From positions 221,041,442-221,105,441 of the forward strand of contig NC_090450.1 in assembly GCF_031143425.1 (NCBI RefSeq): 64,000 bases of DNA, given 5' to 3'. The translations under genes and the position numbers were made by a program. Below are positions 33,902-46,130 of this stretch, piece after piece. This stretch comes from Pleurodeles waltl. Taxonomy: Eukaryota > Chordata > Amphibia > Caudata > Salamandridae. Numbering within the stretch: the first letter of the stretch is position 1; each line of letters opens with the position of its first letter. The notes beneath the pieces are model-generated. The model made no database searches. It saw only the letters and a list, made by a program, of their open reading frames with translations, and was not told where the DNA came from.

Positions 33902-34432
33902 TTAATAAGGAGTTCGGATGATCTGCGAGTCTGAGGGCTCATTGATCCTGGACATGTGTGCTTTTTGACCATTTTAAAGACAAAGCTGTTAATCGAGAAG
34001 ATCATCTTTTTCAAAACAAAGTGTACTTATTTTCTCCTGTTTTTGTAAGCCAACTATTCTGTAAACATATAAACCGTTCACAGACATATGCTTTACACCA
34101 ACCATTCATTTTTATTTCTATCAAACTACAGAAATAGATGTTAAAAAAAAAGTCGACAACTTTTATTTGGCATGAAGCCGGCTTCTTGTACTCAGGCAAA
34201 AATAAATTCCCATTGTCTTAAGTAGACACCCAACTTTCTTTGAATGCCCCTAGGATTGTGGCACTATTCTTGAATCACACCTTATCCCTGCTGCAACTGG
34301 AAAATAAACATACTTTTCCATGACGAGACAATTGAAACTGATATGGAAGTAAGATACTGATAGAGAGGAGAGCTACACACATAAAACAACAAGCGTTGGC
34401 AAATCAAATATGTCTCGCTTTGATGTGAGAAC
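33902..34432. other. Short unassigned spacer
   Basis: About 530 bp between ERV copy 2 and LTR-D. AT-rich, with no gene, SINE or TIR element recognised. Confidence 0.5.
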
Positions 34433-36670
34433 TGCTAACGCGTCCCGTCTTAGATAATTTAATGTGTCTGGGACTCGTTTTAGGCCAAAGAATCTTTTGA
34501 CCCTGATTGAAGACACCTTAGGACGAGACAACTAATCAACATATAAATCACTAGGTCAATAATTTTCTCAATATTCAATATGTCCAAGTACACCAATCTA
34601 GATAAATGCATTAATAAAGTTTGATCACACCATGACCTTTCAACCATGAATAACCACACAAAGATTTGTAAGATTTACGTTATTTTATTCCCTATTGATT
34701 ACACTTTACTAGCAAGTTTATTAATCTCAAAACCAGAAAACACATCAGCAATGTCACAATGTGACAACTAGAATAAGATTTCATTAACGCAAAGATCAGA
34801 AACATCAGAACAAAGCACGACGTCAACATGGATTAACTTTTAGCAGAGCATCATTAGTGCATTATTCAACAAAGCATTAATTCAGTCATTTGTCTATTTG
34901 CATCCGTTTTAATGAACTCCTTAACTAACCTCGAATTAGCTTTAGCATGTTGGGCTTCAAGCAAAACAATTTAGTAACACAAATTTAGAAAACATCTAAC
35001 TATGGTCTCTATCAAAAGGTAGCAGTTGGTACCTAGAAAGGAAAGGCAAACAGACAATTACAATTTCATTATCATATAGTTACCCTCCGTAATGGGTCAG
35101 CATTCAGAGTCAGGCTTCGTCTTCAGGACATCAGTTGATTCGCCATAAGCCAGGAAACACAGCAAAGTTCAGCAAGACTGGGCAATAAGGGACACTTCCC
35201 TCATAAGGAGGAAAGTGTGAATCCGGTAGGACAAAGCTAAGGATGGTTCAAAGAATTAAACCGCAAAGTCTTTAAGACAGAGTGACAAAGGGGGTCATTC
35301 TGACCTTGGCGGACGGCGGAGGCCGTCCGCCAAGGTACCGCCGTCAGAACACCGCACCGCAGTCGAAAGACCGCGGCGGTGATTCTGACATATGCCCTGT
35401 GCTGGCGGGCGGGCGCCAAAAGACCGCCCGCCAGCCCAGGGCAAATCAACCTTCCCACTAGGATGCCGGCTCAGAATTGAGCCGGCGGAGTGGGAAGGTG
35501 CGACGGGTGCAGTTGCACCCGTCGCGTATTTCAGTGTCTGCTGGGCAGACACTGAAATACTTTTTGGGGCCCTCTTACGGGGGCCCCTGCCGTGCCCATG
35601 CCATTGGCATGGGCACGGCAGGGGCCCCCAGGGGCCCCGCGGCACCCCCTACCGCCATCCTGTTCATGGCGGGAGAGCCGCCATGAACAGGATGGCGGTA
35701 GAGGGGGTCAGAATCCCCATGGCGGCGGAGCGCGCTCCGCCGCCATGGAGGATTCAGACGGGCAGCGGAAAGTCGGCGGTACACCGCCGACTTTCCGTTT
35801 CTGGCCGCGGCTGAACCGCCGCGGTCAGAATGCCCAGCGGTGCACCGCCAGCCTGTTGGCGGTGCTACCGCCGACCTCCGCCATGGCGGTAATTACCGCC
35901 ATGGTCAGAATGACCCCCAAAGTGTCTAGGTAATAGCAAAGGCACGTAATAGCTGATTTCCCCTCACGTTGCAGGATTATATCAAACTTGTTGTACAGTC
36001 CCCTAATTTCCAATTGGGCAAAATTTGGTGCATCATTATCTCCATCCAATAATCAGGTAATCACCTCATTAGAATTGTCACTTTAGAACAGTTCTCACAT
36101 AGTTTATTGGCTCCTGCAATTGACGTCTCCAACGGGTAGAATTTCAGGTACAAAGGTTTATTCTCTCAGGCTCAGTCAGTAGTTCCATTGTCTTTACCAG
36201 TTCAGATGACCTTGTACCTGTTGCAAGTTTACACTGTTGCATTCAGCAAGAATGTCTCCTTGAGCAAGTCGAGTCTCATGAGAAAGAATTTACTACGGTT
36301 ACACACATCTTCTAGTTTCTGGAAAAGTACAGCTACATGCCCTCCAGCAAGTCAGCACATTGCACTTTAGAAAAACACATTTAATATGAGCCCGGCAGCT
36401 AGGCCCCGACTCATGCTAACTAAGCCTAATGATTAATCCAGCATAACCTTAACATATAACTCTTAATGCTAGTACAAAATCATACATTAGTACATTAATA
36501 GTTCATTGTTAGTCAATTTCAGTTACCATCGTATACCTTGGTGGCCACTCCCCGTGGGCACATTTCAAACATGCATTTAGTAAAACACAGCAATACAATT
36601 TCTATGCGCCTCCTTAGGCATTAATTTGCAAACATTTCATGTTAATTTTGATTATAATAACTACACTCCA
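34433..36670 (-). repeat. Solo LTR of the same ERV family (LTR-D), split by a hairpin element
   Basis: Begins TGCTAACGCGTCCCG and shares landmarks with LTR-A to C in order: AATAACCACAC block near 34648, TTGGGCTTCAAGCAAAACAATTTAG-like block near 34950, TTGGTACCTAGAAAGG near 35025, and GGTGGCCACTCC near 36540. Without the 627-bp insertion it is about 1.6 kb, like the other LTRs. The right end is uncertain by tens of bases, and no flanking duplication was found. No internal genes are attached. Confidence 0.65.
35291..35917. mobile_element. TIR element made of consecutive hairpins
   Basis: Terminal inverted repeat GGGGTCATTCTGACC (35291-35305) and GGTCAGAATGACCCC (35903-35917), flanked by CAAAG (35286-35290 and 35918-35922). 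The ends could also be read as GGGGG with an AAA duplication. The interior is a chain of hairpins, many perfect: 35304-35335 (14-bp arms), 35343-35389, 35394-35442, 35450-35498, 35500-35525 (12), 35526-35560 (16), 35580-35628 (24), 35644-35708 (about 29, bulged), 35711-35755 (core 16), 35766-35797 (15), 35881-35904 (12). TCAGAAT-like boxes separate several of them. It is a non-coding MITE, class II by structure; superfamily not certain (Harbinger-like is possible). Confidence 0.88.
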
Positions 36671-37429
36671 ACACAACTCATGCACACATTGTTTGTGTTT
36701 GTCATTAGTACATTAAAGCCATATATATTTACTTTGAAAATGTTTTTGAGAGTAGATCTCTACTAATATTCATGTGTTTGTCGAATGGTGCCATAAAAAT
36801 TACATTAAGGAGTACCCCAATGACGAAAAAAGAATGAGGGTGTATTGCAGGGTATATAGTTCTGGGTTTTAAGCAGATTCAGCTGCATGCCAGCTTGTAA
36901 ACTCAGAACAGTCTCTTGAACCTCTCAGGTTTGGAAGCAATGTTGTGTTTAGTTATGATATTAAAGCAATAGAGTTCTGTATTGTCACTGCAGAGAAATC
37001 TCTTCTGTTGTCCCATCACAGAGTTTGCAGCGAAGATATGCCTGCAGTAATGCATCTTTAGGTCAGTCGGGGAGAAGCCATGGAGAACTTGAGGCACTTA
37101 GACAACAAGGCATTTCCTGATGATATTAATAGCCAGGCCCCTCTTGAGCAATATGGAACTGTAGTTATTATGTTCAATTCAATTATTTTCGATAAACTGC
37201 CTCAAACAACTCTATCACTGGACTCAGTTTAACAGGCAAAATATAGAGGCACTACTGGTGGGACCTGGGATCTGTCACCACTTCTGGTTTTGACTGGCTG
37301 CATAGGGCCTCGGCTGGAAACCCAGTAAAGAAGGTGTATAACTCTCGATTAATTATTGAAAGAGATCTCTCTTTCTCACCGTGAGATAATAATTTACGTT
37401 CTCTCATCTTTTTCAGCCTTGTAGGGTGT
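36671..37429. other. Unassigned DNA
   Basis: AT-rich sequence with short ORFs only. No domain or repeat family recognised. Confidence 0.5.
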
Positions 37430-37900
37430 TACTGCCATTACACTTGTCACACAGTGTTGCCTTATTATGTGCAAGGGTAATTTCACGGTTTGACTACTGC
37501 AATGTCACTTATACCATTCTTCCAAAAAAGAGCTCTCCAAGCTCTAAAAAGAATAGAAAGAGATGGCAACAGCATGCCTACTCTGAAAGCTGTTTATTGG
37601 TTTGACATTAGCAACAGAATGGAATTCACTTTACTATGCCTCACCATAAGGCACTAAATGACAGTGCTTCAGCAAACATTTCAACACACCTTCAGAGTTT
37701 TACCAACTATTTACACAACTGAAGTTTGCCTCTTGGCTGCAACTCACCGTCCTTCTAACCAAAGTATGAAATGCCTTTCTTGTGCATTTGAGGAACATCA
37801 TTCTGTCAGCTCGTTGGCTCTATCACCAATGTTTTACCATCCTACTAATATCTGTTTGATATCTTTACAGTAAAATTGCACAGAGTACTAAATAACAATC
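37430..37900 (+). pseudogene. CR1/L2-like LINE ORF2 C-terminal fragment
   Basis: One frame at about 37470-37525 reads VISRFDYCNVTYTIL, the signature after the RT domain in CR1/L2 LINEs (ALVxSRLDYCNxLYxGLP). Another frame reads RALQALKRIERDGNSMPTLK and AVYWFDISNRMEFTLLC, matching the following LxxLHWLPVxxRIxFKxxxL block. Several frameshifts; long dead. Further degenerate family sequence runs to about 37900. Confidence 0.7.
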
Positions 37901-40900
37901 CCTAAATCTACCTGTCCTTGTGGTTTACCCTTGTCCTTGCTACTGTCATAAGCTGATTCAGCTCTAAAAAACGCATACCAAATGATTGTAAACTTGAATT
38001 AACAAAAATCATATACATTAGATTGGAGGTCTCCCAGCGCACCTGCCAGAATGCACACCGTAGGGTTTGAACTTCTTGTGTGACCTTTTAGGGCATGGGC
38101 CAGTGGGCACATCATGAATTATGGGGCCATGCCTCCAGAGTGAGCGGGAGGGGGGCGATGCTAGGTATTGCTGTCCTGGACAAAGGCATACGACATAAGG
38201 AAATTAACATGATCCTCTCTAATTATGGAAATGAGGGACCAATGAGTGAATGTAATGGAAGAATTAGTGTGGCATTTGAAAGAAGGGGTGTGAATGACAA
38301 TTTTTCTGCATGATTGGCATGTCCTGTCATGGGTACTCGGCAAGAGTGACGCTATTGGGGAATCATCTAACTCTCAGGGTGCTGAAGGATGTGCCACCAA
38401 AGGTATAAAATTGTGACTTGTGATTAGTAGAGACCACGAACAAGCATCCAGTTGTATACAGGTGGATATGTCAGAATCATAGTGGATTTCTATAGAGTCG
38501 GTATATAGCATTGCTCTTTTGGCAAGAGGGTCCTGCTACTGAGGTGCCAAATAGACCCCTGTGGTCATAGGGGGCCTGTTCAGCCAAAGACCGGTGAATA
38601 TCCATGAGATATGGGAGACTTAAGGCTCCCTTATCATATTCTGCAGGAGATGCCATCATTTTGCATTACACCATGCCTTGTGATCTGTGGAAAGATTGCT
38701 TGAAGTCCAACAGAAATAGCATTGACATGAACCTGTTGTTGACTGTCTATTAAGGTACCACCTTGTTGATTTTGACGTTCAAAGTACCTGTTGTTCAGGC
38801 TTTCCTAATCTCTTTCAAAACTTCATCACTCTGACAGACAGAAAACCTATTCGGGTACATCTTGTGGATGAATAGATATGTCCAAAGAATTATAGTAGTT
38901 CATTGATGAACCAATAGTTTTCTTTCTGAGTGTAAATCTGGAATGTGCAATCATTGGAAGTCTGTTTCAAGGTCCTGACAAGTGGGAGTTAGTGTAGATT
39001 TAGATGTAATTGTTAATGCTGAGTAGTCTTTTAAGACCAAAAAGGTTTATCGGTTGTTGTTCTGGAATATGTTTGCAGCAAACAAGTCACCAAAAATAAA
39101 TCATATGGACCCCCCAACGTAGCCCCACATGAGGAATGTGGTGATGTTGTAGGATTTGGGGTGTAGCGCCAACAAGCGATAAAAAGGGTGAGGCCAGTTT
39201 TGAGAATGGATGAGATCAGTTAAACATTTTAATTGATGTCTTTTTAAGTTGCATATTGAGGAAGAAGCATGTTTCCCTTCCGCCCTTCAGGTGATGTTAA
39301 GTTGTTCCAGTGTCCATAGATAAAATTGGACCAGTCAGCACACCTGAAAGCAACTTACCTGTGTAGTAGGACCTTGGGTGGGTTATTTTGTCATTGAGGG
39401 GGTGCACCTGTTGTCCTTTGAGACTTCCAGTGCCAAAAAAAACGTGTGGCAGATTGTGTTAGATGAAAGGTGATTGAGGGCTTTTATCTGGCGATAAGAT
39501 TGTATTTCAGCATGAGGGGTTCTGTGTCAGTTTTCGATGTGTCAGTTCCCTGGTTCATTATGAACAACTACGCTTTGTGGAAGCGGTTCAATGGCGCAGT
39601 GAAGCGCTCACAGCTTTAGAATGGTAACTTTATTGGAGAGCCTGTTGCTGGGGTGAGGGGTGAGGTAGGAGGAGGAGGCGAACTGGGGGAGGGAAGGTAA
39701 AGGTTTTTTTCTAGAAGGTTGAAGCATTGCAGAAATATTATACTCTGCCATCAGATCTTTTAAGACTTCTTGCGTGACAACAGATTTATAGAAGGCACTG
39801 GGTATCAAGGTGCAGCGGAGCGGCGTGGTAGTAGGAGTTGCATCCTCATCGTAGAGTAGATGGAGGTGGTGAGAGAGGCCTCAAAGTGCCAGGACTGAAG
39901 ACAGTGTGATAGCGCAGCAGACTGCTGTGAAGTGGGTCAGCCCGCTGCAGGTTCTACTGTACATGTAAAGCTACCCAGGGAACACATACACTTCCCATGA
40001 CTGGTCCGACTTTGTGATTGCCTTACTTAGGTTTGCCGTATGGTGAGAACGTACTTGGTGGTGTATTTGTGAGCTCGTGGTTGGAGGAAACAGCCAGTAC
40101 AAGCTACATAGTGATGTCAATTGTTGGCACCGTCTTTTGTTCTAGTTTCTGGACATGTGCATTCCTGTCATTAGTCGAGAGTTAATGCCTACTACTTCTT
40201 TGAAGGACGTTTCCTTGATGTGTGCATTTTAAGGAAGGGTATGGAGAGCCAGGAGGAGGATATGTAGAATTTAGTCGTGCAAGAGCATCAACCACTCCCT
40301 CCAAATGATTTATACTCTATTGTTCGACACACTTTTTCGAAAAAGACAGTTCATTGGTTCAGTGCGGGCCGTGCGTGCAGTGACAACATTTAATTATTTC
40401 TAATTAGTGCTGTTCAGAAAGCAGGGGGGGGGGGTTGGAAACGCCTAGAGTGAATGTCATAAATGGTAACATTTAGGTCCCTGGAAAGAGAACAAGTATT
40501 ACAGAAGACATCAGAACCTACAGTACCTTGTAGCAGGAAATATTTATTCATTGCGACATCAATGTTTAAGGCGGTTAAGTAGCCGTCAGGTCAGTCACGG
40601 TACACCAGCCACTTTACCCTTGGCCATGCAAGACTAATGATATGAAGGAAGAAGACAACATTTTACCCGGTCATATTTTGGGGATATTCTAACAAACCTT
40701 TCCAGTATGTTTGCTACCTCTCTAATGGGTCCTGGAGTAGTGCATGGTCAGTAGGGTGTGTGCTGCATGTGGACAATGATGGCCCTCTATCATGGTGCAA
40801 TGAGTCGGCAATGTCTGTGGAAAATGGAGGGAGCTGACTTTGTGCCTCTGGATCCGGTGCACCATAGGGTTGCTGAGTTGCTTATAGTAGTCAGGTGTTT

Positions 40901-41806
40901 TGTGTGGACTTCTGAAGGTATTGCCTTTTGGCATTTCAGATCAATGTCTCATGTGGGCATGTCCATCAAATACCTAATGAGTCTGGAGGTGGTAGGTGCT
41001 TCTTATGGGCATGTGAAGAGCTTCATGAATTGACATGTTGTGTTCGGCTAGAAGTCATCGAGGCTGAATGTCATCTGTTTATTGCTACATAGGCTGCACT
41101 TTTTGTGGTTTGTTCAGTGGTGAGTGCAATGACAGATCAGAGATAAACTTGTGTTCAGTCCTACAGTGGGATTAACAGAATGTGTGGCTTCAGAAGTGGG
41201 CAGGTGACGGATGCAGAGTTGCAAGCAATATGTGATTCTGTTTTTTTTATGATTGGTGGAGGGTTTGCAGGGTTTTCTATACAATTGTACACAGCATGGC
41301 ATAGTTTTGCACTAGAGGCTGCTATTCGATTTAGAAATGTCAGTGGAAGATATAAGGATCATACTCCCTTTGGCAGGAGGCATTTGGAAATTTGGGAGAG
41401 TAACGAGCAGGATCCAAATTAGTGACTGGTGTGTGGCATGTAGCATGATCTACAAGGATGGGTCTCCACGCATTCACTATTAGTGGATTGAGTTGAAGAA
41501 TGGAAAACATAGCACTGCGCCAAAGAAACTAGCACGAAGTGGAGATGATCTTCGCTTCCAGGATGTCATATACAACGCAGTATATCCGAAATAAAGTACC
41601 TGTTATGTGTATCAGCGGGCAGATCAACGTGGCCAGACATGTACAGGGAGGGTCCTACAATTTTGAGGGATATGTAGGCACATAGCATTGCATGATAGTG
41701 GGTGCGGGAAAGGGTCTGAGTGGCTGATGGGCTCATCTGGCAAGTGGACATAGTAGTCCATTGAGGCACCAGGAATACTCACTTCCCAGAAGGCACTGCG
41801 TAGTAA
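37901..41806. other. Unassigned DNA
   Basis: About 3.9 kb without recognisable genes. Only short ORFs without domains. A poly-G run lies at about 40424-40434. The 23-mer at 40772-40794 recurs at 44443-44465. It may contain the remains of an old DNA transposon, but I cannot name one. Confidence 0.5.
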
Positions 41807-42024
41807 ATGTGGTTTGATGAAAATTGGTATGAGGCTTTCATGTTTGTCAGAAGAAGAACCCAGCAGTGAGAAAAGCAACCAGTCGTGTTTTAGGGAGATC
41901 GCAGGAGCCTTGTGTTACTGTGCTTGTGACGTTGTGTTTGCATGTGGTTGATCTATTTCCTGTCATTGCAGTGTAAGAGCCATGCAAGGATAACGGTCAC
42001 CTGTTAAACAGTGAAATCAAGATA
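41807..42024 (+). repeat. Left arm of a 218-bp inverted duplication
   Basis: Matches the reverse complement of 42530-42748 with about 5 differences over 218 bp by hand. It lies outside the TIR element at 42307-43038, while its partner lies inside that element. Confidence 0.9.
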
Positions 42025-42306
42025 ACTTTCACCCCTTTTATATTGGCACCACAAACACTTGTACGATTGAAGCTAGTGGTCTAGCTTACGTGTTTCTCTG
42101 TGTAACCGTCAGCACACTCTCCAGCATACTGTAATCCTGCATCAATATTTCTCTACCGATTTCTCAACTTTCACCACTAGACATCCGAATGCAACTAAGG
42201 AGCTGTCCATTGTGTGGCATTACAGAAGATTTGAGCAACTTTCCTACTAGTCTATTGCCTCTGGCAGCCCCGTTGTTGTCCACCATATCTTGAGTCATTG
42301 CACTAA

Positions 42307-43038
42307 GGGGCACATTTAAGAGCCCCTAACTCCATTCTAATGCCACATTAGCATCATTTTTTTCCGCTTAATGTGGTGTTCGAAGGCCAAAAGAGCATCG
42401 CCAAATTTACAAAGTGGCGTAATGCATACATTGAGCCATTTTACAACCCTTTGCGCTACATTATGCCTGCAGCAGGCACAATGTATACAAAGGGTGTGCT
42501 CCCCTGTTAGGGAGACCCAAAAAATGGCATATCTTGATTTCACTGTTTAACAGGTGCCCGTTATCCTTGCATGGCTCTTACACTGCAATGACAGGAAATA
42601 GAACAACCACATGCAAACACAATGTCACAAGCACAGTAACACAAGGCTCCTGCGATCTCCCTAAAACCCGACTGGTTGCTTTTCTCACTGCTGGGTTCGT
42701 CTTCTGACAAACATGAAAGCCTCATACCAATTTTCATCAAACCACATTGCGCCATTTTTTCGCTCTTTTAACGCCTGCTCAGAGTAGGTGTTCAAAGGAG
42801 GCTTCCATTGCTTACAATGGGCCTCTGGGTGCTTTGCAGGATTAGCGCCAGAATTTTTTATGCTAATCCTGCAAAGCGCCGGACTAGCTTAAAAAATTCA
42901 GATGCTAGTCACCTAACTATAGCCATGGTATGCCATATTTAAAATACGGTGCACACATGGTGGGTTTAGAGGAGCGCTAAGGGGTTCATGAAAGTGGCGC
43001 TGCACAATGTGGAGGACCACTTTTCTTAAATATGCCCC
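42307..43038. mobile_element. MITE with TAA target duplication (Harbinger-like)
   Basis: TIRs GGGGCACATTTAAG (42307-42320) and CTTAAATATGCCCC (43025-43038) match at 13 of 14 positions. TAA flanks both sides (42304-42306 and 43039-43041). A 3-bp TAA duplication fits PIF/Harbinger. The non-coding interior has several hairpins, for example around 42826-42880 (GCTTTGCAGGATTAGCG paired with CGCTTTGCAGGATTAGC). The apex, between AAAAAATGGC (about 42519-42528) and GCGCCATTTTTTCG (42749 on), is filled by the right arm of the inverted duplication. Confidence 0.82.
42530..42748 (-). repeat. Right arm of the inverted duplication, inside the MITE
   Basis: Inverted copy of 41807-42024. It sits exactly at the centre of the MITE palindrome. 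Ends: TATCTTGATTT at 42530 and CCACATT at 42748. Confidence 0.88.
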
Positions 43039-43041
43039 TAA

Positions 43042-45559
43042 ATTTTCGATTCTAAATACTTTACACCTGTGAAACAGCTTCAGTATCACTGGCATTCGCT
43101 TGTTATTTCCATTTCATGCTCAAACCTACCCTTTCTAACTACTGCAGTGCTCTGTGACTCGCCCCCTCGATAGTTTATTGGTTTATTTCACTGTCCTTCA
43201 TAGATTTTTCTGGCAGCCATTTTCTTCCCTCGGATTTGAGCTTGCCACAACCAAGGTCTGGAATGTGTGGTGAGAATTATAGCTCCATTTTGCATTTCTG
43301 GTTAGCTAGTGTACCAAGTGCATCTAGCAAAGTCACAAATTAGGTATGATGATTGACTGTCTGTGCCCCTAGCCTATGGATTTTGAGATACCCAGTCTGC
43401 CATGATGCATTTTGGTCTCTTTTTACTCTGGCCACCTGTGGTGGAGAGAGAGCAGAAGATAGGAATTAAATCACGGCAGGTTCAATGCAATGTGACCGAG
43501 CCTTTGAAAGTATTGCTACTTCGTTACACCCACCACTGCGGTAAGCTCCTCAACCAGATCCAGACGCAGACCATCCATCTCAGCATGTAAGGATTATAGC
43601 TTGAAAGGAGAGGAGGAATTGGGGCTGCTGTGGAACTAGTGCAACACACAGACTGTCTGGTGGGCGGGGACATTTTTATTATGTGGAGTACATTTTAATA
43701 TGATAGAAATTGTCAGGCATTTCTACTCATTATTCTTCAACCACTAAGTCAAAGCTGACTAAGAGCTATAAGTGATTTATAAAACTCTTCACTAAGGTAT
43801 AAAACAGATGTGCTGCAAATTGGGTACATATCCTCATGAAAATTGAACCAGCTGTAACAGAGACGGGATTCGGAAGAAATTCCTAGAAAGCGGAAAGTCT
43901 CTCTTGGAAACATGAGATCGGAAGCAAACTGTAGGCTGAGACCAGGCCTCAGATGTGATTCTTAGTGGTTCAGTGGTTCCAATATATTAATCTTGGGCTG
44001 GCATCAGACAATTGGCAATAAATTAGAAATTCCATGGCTTCATGAATTTTGGAGTCTGACTCAGTCAAGGCCATGAAAGTAACACAATTTCATTCCTTTT
44101 CAAAGACAAAACACACGTTTCCCATCTTTTATTTGCTTTACATTTGCTCCTTCTGAGATGCAATTTCTCGTTTTTGAAGACGCTGAGGACATCAAATTGT
44201 TGACCTCCTATCACTTAGTCCAACAACAGGCTCTTGTTTGCTGCTAAAGAGATATGGAAGTGGAAAGAAGAGAAAGGTTGTAAACTTTAGAGAACTTTGT
44301 TTGCTTTAACTCTTATTGCCGCTTCCTTCATGACCCCTGAGGCTATATGTAGAAGGGGAAGTACATGTTTAGCAATGGACAAACTAGGGCTAGGAATTGC
44401 CATCCTTGGTTATCTTTATTGGACGTCTATGTGTTATTCCCTGACAATGATGGCCCTCTATCATGCTCACCCTACACCTGGAAGAGACAGCGAACACTTC
44501 AGGTTAGCTACAGCTTCCTAACTGCACAGTTGCATTAAAAAAGGCCTTAGGCTAAATCAAAAGTTGAATCGATATGTTTCCACATCTAGGAAACCTCCGT
44601 CAGAGTATTATTGGAAAGTTGTTCATCTGAGAGCACTAATGCTGCATTCTGACTGGCTCAGCCAGCAATTAATATCTACCATGAACGGAAGTGTGGGAGG
44701 ATCTCCGTCCTCTTACATTTCCTGACAGATCCTAGAGAGAGCAGCAGCAAGGAAGGCTGTCATCAGGCAGTAAACTGGGAACCAAAAGCAGCCTTGGGAG
44801 TTTTGTCAGACCACCACCCCCTGGGTCGGGCGGGGGGTGAAAGTGTGATCTTGCTGCTGCTTTTGTAGTATTCTATCTGCCTGAACATGTTTTTTGATGG
44901 AAACAAGGTTTGGTGGGAGAAGGGCGTTAAGGCTGAATCATGGTGAAAAGAATCACTGTTACTGGGGAGGGAACTCCTCTGACCCCTGGCAACTTCCAAA
45001 AATATTATGCTTGAGAACTAACCAGCATTTATCTTGTGCGGACTACTCTTGGTGGCTGCAGGCTCTGGCACATACTGAAGTCTGCATCACGGTCGGGAGA
45101 AGCTCCTGAGGCATGGCATTCGGGGAGCTGTAGCTGTGGTGCTGGTCTGTGGGTGGGGGCAGCTGAGAGCCTTGGCCCAGGTATCTTCTGGGGGATTGGT
45201 GGCCAACCCAGAGGCATTAATCCTGACACAGGAACTGTAGTACTGCACTCGGAGGCAACCGTTGAAGCACTGTCAGAGATTTTTGGAAGCACTCAGCAGC
45301 TGACACTGCCGAAGGCTCAGGTTCAACTGGTAGAGTGTCCTGCAACCAGACTCTCTGTGGCAGCAAGCAAAACACAGGTACAGGGTTTTTCTCCATTTCA
45401 TTTCTTACTCATGTGCAGGGGGGTGGCCCTAATCAGCATCCCCTTTGTCAGGAATTATTTTTTGAGGGATAACAGGCTGGGGCAGTCGCGGGGATGTGAC
45501 ATCTTGAGTGCCAACAAGCCATGCTCTCGAAGTGCAAAATCAGGGCGATACCCCAAGGG
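43042..45559. other. Unassigned DNA
   Basis: No recognisable gene or element. A 182-codon open stretch at 45036-45584 has no domain, and its low-complexity Gly/Ser composition follows local base composition. Confidence 0.5.
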
Positions 45560-46130
45560 AACAAGCGGTTCCCCCTTTAAGTAAGAATCATTTGTTTTCA
45601 TTTCACAGTGCTTACTGGACCCCAAAGAGGCTCACGGTCTTAGGGAAGAGGAAGTGCCCTAGGTGTGACAAGGAGAGTGCGGATGATGTTCATATGATTT
45701 GACAGTGTCCCATGATTCATCAATTTTGGCAAGATGTGGGTAAGGTGCTTATGGATGTGATTAGTTCAGAAGTTAAGGTAAGCCTTCCCCTAGTAATTTT
45801 TGGGGTCTTCAATGATAAAGGGTAAAGCCAAAAAATGTATAGCAGTCAAAGGGCACTACTGTTTATATTGATTCTTTTGGCTCATCAGGAAATTTGTTAG
45901 AGAAGAATATTGTCTTTACCACCGACACAGCATGGGTGGTTGGCATCACTGACAAAAATCTACCACTTAGATCAGAGTGATTCTCTGTGCCTTGGGGAAA
46001 TTGGTGGAATTCACAAATGCAGGTTTAAGGCCCCTCTGGCCCTGTTTTATTCTCAGAAGTCCCCTCTCTGTTATGATGATGGCCAGGCGGTTGGCCTGTC
46101 ACTTGTTAGATGCTGTTGGCAGAAGCCTTT
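45560..46130 (+). pseudogene. L1-like LINE ORF2 C-terminal fragment
   Basis: The frame from about 45570 reads NHLFSFHSAYWTPKRL, then KCPRCDKESADDVHM and, after a stop, QCPMIHQFWQDV. This is the cysteine/histidine block at the end of L1-clade ORF2 (AYWTPxRL...CPRCxxxxADxxHMxWxCPxIxxFW). A later piece, LPPTQHGWLASLTKIYHLDQ at about 45915-45975, fits the last conserved stretch. Stops and shifts show that it is dead. The upstream part of ORF2 was not found. Confidence 0.75.

Noticed and set aside
41180..41422. 80-codon ORF as a Harbinger accessory (Myb-like) protein
   Set aside because: Spacing of Trp/Arg residues is only loosely suggestive; no convincing motif.
45036..45584. 182-codon ORF as a host gene
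   Set aside because: No domain, Gly/Ser-rich composition, no splice or promoter evidence; a chance ORF is likelier.
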